DNA of 64,000 bases from Haliscomenobacter sp. GTDB lineage: Bacteria > Bacteroidota > Bacteroidia > Chitinophagales > Saprospiraceae. Position 1 is the first letter of the stretch. Each line of letters opens with the position of its first letter. Of this stretch, positions 46,969-57,218 are shown one piece after another. Both the position numbers and the translations under genes were made by a program. The stretch covers positions 13,955 through 77,954 of the forward strand of contig NZ_JADKCX010000023.1 in the NCBI RefSeq assembly GCF_016718685.1, read 5' to 3'. Under the pieces are notes generated by a model, which was not told the origin of the DNA, searched no databases, and worked only from the letters and a program-made list of their open reading frames with translations.

Positions 46969-48256
46969 AACAAGCACAAATTGGATTTTGGCCAGCGGCT
47001 GCGCTGGTAGCGGGCAATATGATTGGCTCGGGCATTTTTTTGCTTCCGGCTACCCTGGCGGTTTTTGGGCAACTCAGTTTATTGGGCTGGCTGGTCTCTG
47101 GCACGGGAGCATTGCTTTTGGCATACACTTTTGCCCGCTTGAGCCGCCTGATTACCACCAACGGCGGCCCTTATGCCTACACCCGCGCCGCTTTTGGGGA
47201 CTTTAGTGGCTTTGTGGTGGCCTGGGGCTACTGGATCTCGCTCTGGACGGGTAATGCTGCGATTGCCATCGCTTTTGTGGCCAACCTCACGCCTTTTTTT
47301 CCAACCTAAAAACGGATTCCCGCTTGTCGCTACTGGCTTGCTTGGTGGCCATTTGGGTAACAACGGCCATCAATTTGCGTGGCGTGCGCGAGGCGGCACA
47401 GTTTCAACTGATCACTACGGCCTTGCGCTTGTTACCCATTCTTTTGCTGGCCACCCTGGGCTTTCACTATTTTAAATGGGAAAACTGGGCGGTCGATCCC
47501 CGGGAGTTTTCGCTAACCGACGTGGCATTACAAACGGCAGCCCTGACGTTTTGGTCTTTCCTGGGCATCGAATCGGCGACCATCCCAGCAGCGGCCATCC
47601 GCGACCCGGAGCGCAACATCAGTCGGGCTACCTGGTGGGGCACGGTTTTTTCCGCCCTGGTTTTCGTGGCCTCCTGTTCGGCGGTGATGGGTATTTTATC
47701 GCGGGGTCAATTGCAGCAATCTGCCGCACCTTTTGCCGATGCAGCGCAGCTGATCTGGGGGCAAACCGGCTATTACGTCATTGCGGCAGCGGCGGCGATT
47801 GCTTGTTTGGGCGCCTTGAATGGCTGGATTTTGTTGCAAGGCCAAATTCCCTGCACGGTAGCCAAAGACGGCTTGTTTCCTCCATTTTTTGGCAAAGAAA
47901 ACCCACGCGGAGCACCCGCGAATGCCTTGATCCTCTCCAGTGTGTTGATGACGGGTATGGTTTTATTGAATTATACCGACTCCTTGCAAGAGCAGTTCAA
48001 AAAAATGATCCTGCTGGCCACCCTGGCCAACCTGATCCCCTACGTGTTTAGTGCCCTGGCAGAATGGATCTGGTTGTGGCGGCAAGGGCGCTTTGAATGG
48101 AGACTGCACTGGAGTTTGGCACTCCGCTCAGTGCTGACTTTTGCGTTCGCCACGGCGGCGATTGTGGGCACGGGCTGGAACACGATTGGGAGTGGAATGG
48201 TGCTGTTGGTGTTGGGGATGCCAGTGTTTGCTTGGTTGAAGTGGCGAAAAATTTAG
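46965..48256 (+). CDS. APC superfamily amino-acid permease; one frameshift
   Basis: About 430 residues and twelve hydrophobic helices. The start is a TTG that overlaps the methyltransferase stop (TTGA); the APC helix 1 signature follows: PAAALVAGNMIGSGIFLLPA. The frame breaks near 47308: one added A turns FFPT-stop into FFPNLKTDSRLSLLACL and the second half (FWSFLGIESATIPAAAIRDPERNI) is a textbook APC region. It would import or exchange amino acids across the inner membrane. Overlap suggests co-expression with the methyltransferase. Confidence 0.85.
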
Positions 48257-48263
48257 ACAGGCA

Positions 48264-49370
48264 CTAAACGACTTTCAATTCATAACTCGTACTTCTTCCT
48301 CCCGCTTCTGCTTTCTGCAATATTCCCTTATTGCGTAAATCTTGAATATCGCGTAGGGCGGTATCTGCGGAACATTTGGCTATTTTGGCCCATTTTGAAG
48401 AGCTGAGCTTGCCTTCGAAAGGCCCCAAAAGTTTGTTGATCAGCAAAACTTGTCGCTCATTCAGTACGATAGTGGCGTGTTTTTCCCAAAAACGCGCTTT
48501 GTATAGTACCTTTTCCAACGTATGTTCGGTATGTCGCAACGCTGCGGATAGACAATTCAAAAACCAGAGCAACCAAGAGGTGATGTCCAATGATCCCTTT
48601 TGCGTTTTTTCAAGAATGTCATAATAACCCTTGCGTTGCAGTCTGATTTGAGCTGACATGCTGTAAAACCTGGAAAAAATCCCCTCTGACTTCGACAATT
48701 GCATGTCGGCTATGGCACGGGCAATGCGCCCATTTCCATCGTCAAGTGGGTGAATGGTGACAAACCACAAGTGTGCAACTCCAGCTTTGAGCACCGGATC
48801 GAGGTTTTGATTTGTGTTGAACCACTCCATGAATTGCTGCATTTCATGTTCCAATCGAATAGCTTCTGGGGCCTGAAAATGGATTGTTTCTTTTCCTAAG
48901 GCACCGGAAACCACCTGCATTGGCCCCGTTTCATCTTTCCGCCATTGCCCGACATTGATTCTATACATTCCACTGCGTCCGGTAGGGAAAAGGCCGGCGT
49001 GCCAATCGAACAGTCGGGCTGAGCTGAGCGGTTCTTGAGCATTCTGGGTTGCATCCAGCATCATTTGAACCACCCCATCAATGTTGCGATCAGATGGGAG
49101 TAGTCCTGCAATGTCCATGCCCAAATGCCGGGCGATAGAGGAGCGGACAAGTTCAGGATTTAAAAATTCACCTTCTATTTCTGTTGATTTGATTACATCT
49201 AAAGTGAGTGTTTCGAGGAGGGCTTCTTGTTTGAGGTCAAAACCCAGCATCTCCATTTTACCTGCCAATATGCCTTGCTGATGACGGACTTCACTCAGCG
49301 TTGGAAGCAATGCTACTGTATCCCAAACTAAATTTGGCCAGTCACGATGTTGGTGTATATAACGTTGCAT
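48264..49370 (-). CDS. Fic family protein with DUF4172 and inhibitory helix motif
   Basis: Start MQRYIHQHRDWPNLVWD at 49370. Residues about 1-50 are the DUF4172 domain; STEIEGE near residue 65 fits the (S/T)xxxE(G/N) inhibitory motif of class II Fic. The Fic loop is HPLDDGNGRIAR. A C-terminal winged helix (SSSKWAKIAKCSADTALRDIQDL) follows, about 368 residues in all. The family transfers AMP to a hydroxyl on a target protein; here the motif suggests self-inhibition. No antitoxin is needed in this class. Target unknown. Confidence 0.9.
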   Translation of the reverse strand: MQRYIHQHRDWPNLVWDTVALLPTLSEVRHQQGILAGKMEMLGFDLKQEALLETLTLDVIKSTEIEGEFLNPELVRSSIARHLGMDIAGLLPSDRNIDGVVQMMLDATQNAQEPLSSARLFDWHAGLFPTGRSGMYRINVGQWRKDETGPMQVVSGALGKETIHFQAPEAIRLEHEMQQFMEWFNTNQNLDPVLKAGVAHLWFVTIHPLDDGNGRIARAIADMQLSKSEGIFSRFYSMSAQIRLQRKGYYDILEKTQKGSLDITSWLLWFLNCLSAALRHTEHTLEKVLYKARFWEKHATIVLNERQVLLINKLLGPFEGKLSSSKWAKIAKCSADTALRDIQDLRNKGILQKAEAGGRSTSYELKVV

Positions 49371-49381
49371 CCCTGATTTTA

Positions 49382-49557
49382 AGTAAAATTGTAAAAGTTT
49401 AGTACCCGCCTGCGGCGGATCTTTTCCACAGATGGCCACAGATTCACACAGATTTTGTAGATATGACCTGAAATCTGTGTGAATCTGTGGCCATCTGTGG
49501 TGAAATCATCTCTATCAATTTCCGCCGCAGGCGGGTGCTAAACTTTTACGTAAAATT
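49382..49557. repeat. Nested inverted repeat IR11
   Basis: Outer arms 49382-49419 (ending ACCCGCCTGCGGCGGA) pair with 49521-49557 (TCCGCCGCAGGCGGGT...). Inner arms 49424-49455 (CCACAGATGGCCACAGATT...) pair with 49471-49500 (AATCTGTGTGAATCTGTGG...). Two palindromes are nested concentrically. The outer piece resembles the flanks of IR10. Located upstream of the fic gene's start, partly in its leader. Confidence 0.9.
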
Positions 49558-49630
49558 AGAGTTTTGCGGGGATTAAGTCAATTTTCTCCGCAAAATTGCG
49601 GAGAAAAAACCTTAGATGCTCCGCATATGC

Positions 49631-50440
49631 CTAATTCAACTTGTTGAGAATCAAATTTGAATCTGTTTTTTTTACCATAAATAGCCCCCCGCAAAGGATA
49701 AACAGGAAAAAGATCGCGGTTGGAACAATGGAGTTCCAATTGGCATCATGGGCAAGTTTTGCGGTGCTCTCGGGTAGGGTAGTCGCTTTCAGTTCCGCAG
49801 CCCCAAAAGCAAAATTCACGAGACCATGAAGGATGGCGGGGACCAGGATATTTTGCGTGCGCAACATCAATCCGCCAAAAAACACACCAATAGAAACAGC
49901 AAAAAACACTTGGGAGGTAATGCCTAAAACATTGTCGGGTTGCTGGAAAAGATTCAGAAAATGAACAACGCCAAACAGTAAGCTGGAATATAAAACACTC
50001 AGGTATAACGCATTTTTATGGGTTTGAAAGGACTTTATCAATAGTGGAAGTACCAGTCCCCGGAAAACAAATTCTTCCACCAGGCCTACGCACATGACCG
50101 ATAGGAAGAACAACAACAATAAGCGTGGTGCTGTGTTGGTATATGTCCCAAAGTTGCCGATTATCCCCATCACAATGAACGCAAATGCGATTGTAGTAGC
50201 CTGGAGGTTGTAAACGTTCATTTTAGGGCTAAAACCCGCAAATCTTTGCAGCTTTAGCCGGTAAATCAGGCCAAGCGCAAGGCTACAAAGCAATAACCTT
50301 ACCATGGCTCCCGCCGAAAATTTGGCGGCCAAGGCCTCCGTTCCATGGCTGATGAACCATGTTCTCAGCGGTTTTTCCAACCAAAGTAAGGCAATAAAGC
50401 CGATGGCAATGAATATAGCACTGGTTAAGTTCTTTTTCAT
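49631..50440 (-). CDS. CPBP family intramembrane metalloprotease
   Basis: Start MKKNLTSAIFIAIGFIALLWL at 50440 rather than the longer in-frame one. About 269 residues with six to eight helices. The family motifs EEFVFRG (EExxxR) and HFLNLFQ (HxxxB), and the late ILHGLVNF, are present. CPBP/Abi enzymes cut substrates within the membrane; in bacteria the substrate is usually unknown. It lies 17 bp downstream of the S10 peptidase on the same strand. Confidence 0.9.
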   Translation of the reverse strand: MKKNLTSAIFIAIGFIALLWLEKPLRTWFISHGTEALAAKFSAGAMVRLLLCSLALGLIYRLKLQRFAGFSPKMNVYNLQATTIAFAFIVMGIIGNFGTYTNTAPRLLLLFFLSVMCVGLVEEFVFRGLVLPLLIKSFQTHKNALYLSVLYSSLLFGVVHFLNLFQQPDNVLGITSQVFFAVSIGVFFGGLMLRTQNILVPAILHGLVNFAFGAAELKATTLPESTAKLAHDANWNSIVPTAIFFLFILCGGLFMVKKTDSNLILNKLN

Positions 50441-50457
50441 GGCGTGGTTTTGACTAC

Positions 50458-51969
50458 TCACTCGCCCAAAAACTTGCGAATATCCCCCGCCAATTTGATC
50501 AAATCCGGCTCGTGGGTGTACATCATGTGGCCACCTTCGTAGTAGGTTTTGGTGACCCGTTCAGGTACAATCCCGTTGCGGGCAAAAGTATATTCGGTAT
50601 CAAAAAACGGACAGATCAAATCGTAATAACCACTGGCCACCAATACTTTCATGGCGGTATTGCGCCGCATGGTTTCGCCCAATTGCCGGGCAACATTCAC
50701 GGGAGTAGGTTCCCAATATTTGCCATCGGGTACGGTGCGCCAGCGCCACTTTTCCCCCACTTCATCATTGGAGGTCAGGTAGGGCCGATCCATATCTACC
50801 TTTAAGACGGAGGCATAAAAGTGATTGAGTGCCGCGGTATAGGCCGAACTCAATTGGTAATCTGAAGGGTCGCCCAGGTGGGGTTCGGCGGCCACATCAT
50901 CCGCTTCATCACCCATAAACCGTCCATCCAAACGGCCAATGGCCAGTCCTTTATCGGCCAACAATTGCTTTTGAAAACGGGGAACCAGCACCGTGAGGTT
51001 AGACTTGAGGATGTAGTCTTTGTCCAGTCCAATAAAGTAAGCCAGTTTTTCGGCGATGGCATTTTGTGCAGTGCTGTTCAACAAAGAGCCCCGATAGAGC
51101 GCGGGGGCATAAGTATCGTAAGTGAACTGGCGACATTCCTCCACGAAGGCTTCCAGGGTCTTGCCTTGCCCCGCTTTTTTATGGTACCAGGCGGTGGCGG
51201 CCATACTGGGCAAGTAGGTCAGGTAAGAGGTGATGTTGTCGTGAATAGAGGTAGACCCATCGTAGTCCAGCGCTTGCGAAATCAGGATCAAACCATTCAG
51301 GGCCATATTTTGACCTCCCCCTTCCAGCGCATTGGCTACCGCAACTGCCCGGGTGGTGCCAAAACTTTCTCCGGCAATGTATTTGGGGGAAAGCCAACGT
51401 TTGTTTTCGGTGATCCACATGCGCATAAACTTGGCGATCGATGCGGCATCTTCATTCAATCCCCAAAAATCTTCCACTTTGCCTTTGCCTACTACCCGGC
51501 TGTAGCCAGTGCCTACGGGGTCGATGAAGACGAGGTCGGTCAAGTCCAGCAAAGCGTACTTGTTCTCACTCAACGTATAAGGCGCCGCGCCGTCGTCTTT
51601 TTTGGCATCGGAGTCCAGTTTTACAATTTGCGGCCCAAACATGCCCATGTGCAACCAGATCGACGCGGAACCGGGGCCACCATTGAATACAAAAGTCACC
51701 GGTCTTTTGGATAAATCCGTCAAACCCTCCTGGGTGTAAGCAACAGACCAGATGGAAGCGACCGCTTCGTCGTGGTCATTTTTCAAGTGGGTTTCCTTTG
51801 CGCTGGCTTTGTACCGAATGGTTTTACCCCCAAAAGAGCCCTGATGATTGCTGATGAAAGATTTGGCGGGAGGAACGGCTTTGGTGCTGTCTTTTTTCTC
51901 TTGTGCCAAAAGCGAAAAACTCAACAAGAGTAGAGCGAAGCAGAGGATGTTTTTGTATGCAGTGGCCAT
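50458..51969 (-). CDS. Secreted S10 serine carboxypeptidase-like peptidase
   Basis: 503 residues with a signal peptide (MATAYKNILCFALLLLSFSLLAQ). S10 motifs: FVFNGGPGSASIWLHMGMFGP, the nucleophile YIAGESFGTTRAVAVA, Asp region YDLICPFFDTEY, and His region YYEGGHMMYTHEP. These give a complete Ser-Asp-His triad. It would trim C-terminal residues in the periplasm. A perfect -7 element lies 30 bp upstream. The CPBP gene follows on the same strand, so both could form a unit. Confidence 0.92.
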   Translation of the reverse strand: MATAYKNILCFALLLLSFSLLAQEKKDSTKAVPPAKSFISNHQGSFGGKTIRYKASAKETHLKNDHDEAVASIWSVAYTQEGLTDLSKRPVTFVFNGGPGSASIWLHMGMFGPQIVKLDSDAKKDDGAAPYTLSENKYALLDLTDLVFIDPVGTGYSRVVGKGKVEDFWGLNEDAASIAKFMRMWITENKRWLSPKYIAGESFGTTRAVAVANALEGGGQNMALNGLILISQALDYDGSTSIHDNITSYLTYLPSMAATAWYHKKAGQGKTLEAFVEECRQFTYDTYAPALYRGSLLNSTAQNAIAEKLAYFIGLDKDYILKSNLTVLVPRFQKQLLADKGLAIGRLDGRFMGDEADDVAAEPHLGDPSDYQLSSAYTAALNHFYASVLKVDMDRPYLTSNDEVGEKWRWRTVPDGKYWEPTPVNVARQLGETMRRNTAMKVLVASGYYDLICPFFDTEYTFARNGIVPERVTKTYYEGGHMMYTHEPDLIKLAGDIRKFLGE

Positions 51970-51998
51970 ATAGGATGTGGTTTTGGAATGAACAAGCT

Positions 51999-52006
51999 CA
52001 AAGATA
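51999..52006 (-). promoter_or_regulatory. -7 promoter element (TATCTTTG) of the S10 peptidase
   Basis: Minus strand TATCTTTG, a perfect TAnnTTTG, 30 bp before the ATG at 51969. Same octamer as before the glycoside hydrolase at 1767. Confidence 0.55.
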
Positions 52007-52085
52007 TATTTTGCAAGGCATCAAAAATAGTGTTAAATTTAATGCTTGCAACTTCCCTTGATCACCTGGCCTAATACCACAAGGT

Positions 52086-53734
52086 ATGTCGAAAAACGTC
52101 AGGAATCTATCAGCTCGCCATGGATTGGACAACAGACTGTTCGATCGCTTGGCCGAGGCACGCTCGGAAGAAAAAGGGCTGGATCAGGAAGTCATGCATC
52201 AATTATCCGACGAGTACCTCATCGGCAATGCCAACGTCTACGGCGCCGCTACTTTCTACGATTTTTTGAACCCTGAGCAAAGCAATAAAAAAGTGTTCGT
52301 CTGCACGGGAAGCGCTTGTATGCTTGCCGGTACCCAACAAGCCCTGCATCATACGCTTGAACAACATTTCGACCCTTCCACAATTGGTGAAGTCTATTGT
52401 TTGGGGCGTTGTTACGAAAACCATGCTTTCCATTACCATGGCCTCAATTACTCGGGGCAAGCGGCCGCGCAAATCACCGAACTGAAAGCTGGCTCCATCA
52501 CAACGATTGCCGATCAATACACCGTCGGCTCGCTGGGAAAAGGGTTACTCACCGCCTTACATCCCAGCTTTGAGCAGACCCTGAACACCCTGATTCAGCT
52601 GCTCGAAAGTGACCCCGAACAACTACTGGAGGAAATTTCCATTTCCGGATTGCGTGGACGGGGCGGGGCGGGATTCCCACTGGCCATCAAACTGGCGGGG
52701 GTCAAAAAGAAAATGCAGACGAGAAATACATCGTTTGTAATGCCGATGAAGGAGACCCCGGGGCATTTTCGGATCGGTATCTTCTGGAACAAAAGGCTCA
52801 CTTGGTCCTATTTGGCATGGCCATCTGCGGCTACATCAGCGGTGCGCAGGACGGAGTGCTGTACATTCGGGCCGAGTACCCCGAAGCCATCAGCATTTTG
52901 CAAAAAGCCATCGAACCATTTAATCAAATTTTCCCCCATCAAAAAAGAAACGGCGATATAGTCAATTTTAAACTCCACGTGGTAAAAGCGCAAGGCGCCT
53001 ACATTTGTGGGGAAGAGACCGCCCTGTTGTCCTCCCTGGAGGGCTTGCGTCCGGAGGTGCGTACCCGCCCACCTTTCCCCAGCCAATATGGCCTATTCGG
53101 AAAACCAACCGCGGTCAACAACGTGGAAACCCTGGCCAATGTATACGCCATCCTCAGCGATGGAGGTACTGCATTTAAAGCCATCGGAACCGCCAAATCA
53201 TCGGGTACCAAGTTGCTTTCTCTGGACAGCCATTTCAATAACCCGGGTTTGTACGAAGTGGACATGGGCACTCCCTTGTTGGTAGTCATCAAGGAATTGG
53301 GGGGAGGATTGAAAGAACCCATCAAAGCCTTTCACATCGGGGGGCCTCTTGGCGGTCTGGTTCCATTTCACAAAATAGCCGACCTGACCATTGATTTTGA
53401 ATCATTTGCAAGCCAGGGCTTTCTGCTCGGACATGCTTCGATTTTGAGTATTCCCACCCGTTTTCCTTTGCTGGAATACCTGGAGCATTTGTTTGCTTTC
53501 ACTGCCCACGAAAGTTGTGGAAAGTGTTTCCCTTGTCGCATCGGTTCCGTGCGGGGCAAAGAACTGCTCCAAAAAGCCAGGGCAGGCAATTACCAAATTG
53601 ACCGCGAACTGTGGGATGATTTGATCGATACCCTTGAAAAAGGCTCGCTTTGCGCCCTCGGCGGCGGGCTTCCCCTACCGGTTAAAAATGCCATGCAATA
53701 TTTCCCAGCGGAACTGGGCGCATATTTTAAATAG
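52086..53734 (+). CDS. fdsB: NAD-dependent formate dehydrogenase diaphorase subunit (fused NuoE-NuoF type); one frameshift
   Basis: About 549 residues. The first 150 resemble the 24-kDa NuoE with 2Fe-2S Cys in FVCTGSACM and VYCLGRCYE; the rest is the 51-kDa NuoF type: GLRGRGGAGFP (NADH/FMN), NADEGDPGAF, GAYICGEETAL, and the 4Fe-4S site SCGKCFPCRIGS with a distal Cys in GSLCALGGG. The frame breaks at about 52712; one A added to a run joins VKK to ENADEKYIVCNADEGDP. It passes electrons from the catalytic subunit to NAD. It is 15 bp before the catalytic gene. Confidence 0.9.
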
Positions 53735-53748
53735 CAAAATCCAGCACC

Positions 53749-56500
53749 ATGTCGCTGCCCAACCTCACTACCACCATCGCGTTTATCAACGACAAGCCCT
53801 GCGCTTTTGAAGTGGGTGAAACCATCTTGCAATTCACCCGCCGGCATTGGGGCAAGGACAGCATCCCGACCTTGTGCGATGCCCCCAACCTCGAAGCATT
53901 CGGCTCTTGCCGCGTGTGCAGTGTAGAAGTAGCGCTGGAAAAAGACGGCCCACGCCGCACCAAAGCCTCTTGTCATACCCTGGTAGAACCGGGGATGTTC
54001 ATTTACACCGAATCAGCGGCCATTCAAAAGTTGCGAAAAAACATCATTGAACTGGTCCTTACCGATCACCCGCTTGATTGCCTGACCTGCGAAGTGAATG
54101 GCAACTGCGAATTGCAGGACGTTGCTGCCAGAGTGGGCATTCGGAAAGGTGCGTTATCCAGCTGGCGAAAACCACCTCGATCGCGAGAAAGACCTGAGCC
54201 ATCCCTACCTGACTTCGGATCTCTCAAAGTGCATTCTGTGTTTTCGCTGCGTACGCGCTTGCGACGAGGTACAGGGCCAATTGGTGCTGAGTGTGGCTGG
54301 TCGGGGTTTTGACAGCAAGATCGTCAAAGGTTTTGACCAAACTTTTTTCGAGTCTGATTGTGTCTCCTGTGGTGCTTGCGCCCAGGCTTGTCCAACTTCG
54401 GCTATTTCTGATGTGTATCAATCCAAAGCCCTGGTGGGACAGGATAAAATTCGCACCGTGTGTACCTACTGTGGGGTAGGCTGCAACCTCGAAGTGAGTG
54501 TTAAAAACGGCAGCATCCTCAGCATTCAGGCTCCCTGGGACGCCGAGGTGAACCAGGGACATACTTGCCTGAAGGGGCGCTACGCGTTTTCGTTTTACAA
54601 GCACCCCGAGCGTTTGCAATACCCCATGATCCGGCGAAATGGCCAATTGGAGCGCGTATCCTGGAACGAGGTATACGATTTTATCGCAGCAAAATTGAGC
54701 ACTATCCGCACGGAATACGGGCCCAACGCCATTGCTGGCATTTCTTCTTCGCGTTGTACCAACGAAGAAAATTACCTGATGCAAAAGTTCATCCGGGCCG
54801 TCATCGGGACCAATAACATCGATGGTTGTGCACGAGTATGCCACTCGCCTACGGCCATCGGGATGCAACGTGCGTTCGGTACCGGCGCGGCTACCAATTC
54901 CATCGAGGACATTAAATTTGCCGATTGCATCATGGTCATTGGCGCCAACCCAACTGAGGGGCACCCGGTTACTGGGGCCAAATTGAAGCAATTCGCCATG
55001 AAGGGCAAGACCACCATCGTGATTGACCCACGCCGGACCGAGTTGGCCAAGTACGCCACCCATCATTTGCAACTGCGTCCTGGCACCAACATCGCGGTGC
55101 TCGATATGATGCTGTATTACATCATCAAAGAGGGTTTGACCAATAAAGATTTTATTGAAGCGCGTACCGAAGGTTTTGCAGCATTCGAAAACAGTATTCT
55201 GAACATCAATCTCGATGACTTGGAGGCAGTATCTGGGGTTCCCCGAGAGCAGGTGCGCGCTGCCGCCATCGCCTATGCCTCCGCCAATGCGGCCATGTCC
55301 TTTCATGGCCTTGGCGTAACGGAGCACTACCAGGGAACGTTTACCGTGATGCAGATTGCCAACCTGGCCATGATCACGGGCAACGTTGGCAGACGAGGCT
55401 GTGGTGTGAACCCATTGCGTGGGCAAAACAATGTGCAAGGCATGGCCGATATGGGGGTGCAGCCGTATCAAGGCGCCGGGTATTTCGATGTGACCCATCC
55501 AGACTATAACCGTATGTACGAGGAGTTTTATGGTGTAAACATCCCGATCGAGATCGGATTGACCATCCCGCAGATGTACAATGCAGCCCTGGACGGTAAA
55601 CTAAAGGCCCTTTGGATCATGGGCGAAGACCTCGTACAGTCAGATCCGAATACCAGCAAAGTCATCAAAGCATTAGAGTCACTGGATCTGCTCATCGTCC
55701 AGGAAATATTTATGACCGAAACGGCGCGTTATGCCGACGTCATCTTGCCCGCAGCCTCTTTTTTGGAAAAAGAAGGGACTTTTACCAACGGCGAACGCCG
55801 CATCCAGCGGGTCAACAAAGTCGTGGAGCCGGTTGGCGAGGCCAAAGCCGATGGGCAGATCCTGGCAGAGATGATGAACCGCATGGGGTATGCACAAGCA
55901 CCATATACGGCAAAAGGAGTATTGGAGGAAATCACCCAAATCGTGCCTTTCTTTGCCGGAGTGAAATGGGAGGAATTGGGCACGCAGGGCAAACAATGGC
56001 CGGTGGCACCCGACGGTGCGGATACAAAAATCCTGCATGTCGATGCCTTTAAACGTGGCAAAGCCCAGTTTTTCTTCCGTGAATACATCGAAAGCCCGGA
56101 AATTCTGAGCTTCCAGCAGGATACCCCTACATCCTGACGACCAATCGAGTTTTGGAGCATTACAACGCCGGCACCATGACCCGCCGGACACCCAATGTGG
56201 ACATCGTGCATGAAGATTTGCTCCTCATTCACCCGGAAGACGCTGGACGGCATAACATCGCAGAAGCAGACTGGGTATGCATCGAATCGGCGCGGGGCAA
56301 AGTAGACATCAGGGCTCACCTAAGCGATGAAGTAAAACCGGGTGTGCTGAGCGACGTTTCACTTCCCCGAACTCCTGGTCAACCTCATTACCTCAGATGT
56401 GCATGATAGCGAAGCCAATTGTCCCGAATTCAAAGTGGTGGCGGTGCGCATCCGTAGAGCGCGGCGGGTGGCCGAACGGCAAACTAGACTGGTGGGATAG
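53749..56500 (+). CDS. fdsA: Formate dehydrogenase catalytic subunit (Mo/W-bis-MGD, cysteine active site); frameshifts
   Basis: About 917 residues. The order is a NuoG-like 2Fe-2S domain (FGSCRVCSVEV, CDAPNLEA), CLTCEVNGNCELQ, two 4Fe-4S clusters (CILCFRCVRACDE and CVSCGACAQACP), the Mo domain with VCTYCGVGCNL, and RVCHSPT, where Cys replaces selenocysteine. Frames break near 54150 and 56125, and again near 56370; each is repaired by one base, and the last joins HFPELLVNLITSDVHD. It oxidises formate to CO2 in the cytoplasm and hands electrons to the diaphorase. fdsC/fdhD-type accessory genes are not seen nearby. Confidence 0.9.
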
Positions 56501-56513
56501 GATGATTTCAACA

Positions 56514-56540
56514 CAGCTGGTTCAGATTTAGAGCCAGCTG
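56514..56540. terminator. Small hairpin after the formate dehydrogenase genes
   Basis: CAGCTGG (56514-56520) pairs with CCAGCTG (56534-56540), loop 13 nt. It lies 14 bp after the fdsA stop and before the convergent gene at 56580. Only a moderate terminator candidate, as no strong U-run follows on the plus strand. Confidence 0.4.
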
Positions 56541-56579
56541 GCTAAATTTGAAAGAAAGAAATAAAAATTCAAAAATACG

Positions 56580-56954
56580 CTAAGCCTTTTTCATGGTCAT
56601 CACGCCCTCCGGGCCACCACGGTTTTCACAAGGGTCGCTAACGCGGGTCATCGTGAAGGTGTCACCTTCAACCTTAAATGTATATACCCCTTGCCCGGTA
56701 CAATCGCTGCCTTCTGTATCCTGAACGGTCATTTTTGCCCCATCAAGCGTGTATTTTCCTTTGGTTTCGATGGTACCGTCGGCGCCAAAATCTACGGCGT
56801 AGGTGCCCTGATCAGAGATTGTTACTTTTAAGGGTACCATGTTGCCGTTGCCATCTGGAACAGACATTTTCCAGTTGCCAACCGGGCTTTGAGCCATCAA
56901 GCCAAAAGGTAATAACAACAAAATGGCAGAGAATAAACGGAAGAATGGTTTCAT
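56580..56954 (-). CDS. Small secreted hypothetical protein
   Basis: 124 residues with a signal peptide (MKPFFRLFSAILLLLPFGLMAQ). The mature part, SPVGNWKMSVPDGNGNMVPLKVTIS... with two Cys (SDCTGQ, DPCENR), looks like a small lipocalin-like or META-type beta barrel of Bacteroidota. No function can be given. It converges with fdsA. Confidence 0.72.
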   Translation of the reverse strand: MKPFFRLFSAILLLLPFGLMAQSPVGNWKMSVPDGNGNMVPLKVTISDQGTYAVDFGADGTIETKGKYTLDGAKMTVQDTEGSDCTGQGVYTFKVEGDTFTMTRVSDPCENRGGPEGVMTMKKA

Positions 56955-57218
56955 AGGTGTTGATTTTAAAAATGGTGAATTTATGATATGATTATAAATT
57001 AAATCCTGCTTTAACTCAAAAATCAGAGCAAGTTAGGTATAGTGAAATACAAAATCAAGTACTTGTTTAAAATCTGCAATCAAATTGTTTCAAATAAATG
57101 TGCGTTTAGAGTGACAATATTCATGCTGAGCGATGATATCCTTCTTTTTTTCTCCCCTTTACATTGCCTAGGTTGTATACCGAAATACCATATTGTGTAT
57201 TTAGTAATTCCACCACCT

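Noticed and set aside
54224..55498. Open frame of 424 codons opposite the formate dehydrogenase gene
   Set aside because: It lies entirely opposite a well-recognised catalytic subunit and has no motif.
53749..56137. NADH-quinone oxidoreductase chain G
   Set aside because: The N-terminal domains are NuoG-like, but the bis-MGD core with RVCHSPT and the lack of other nuo genes point to formate dehydrogenase.
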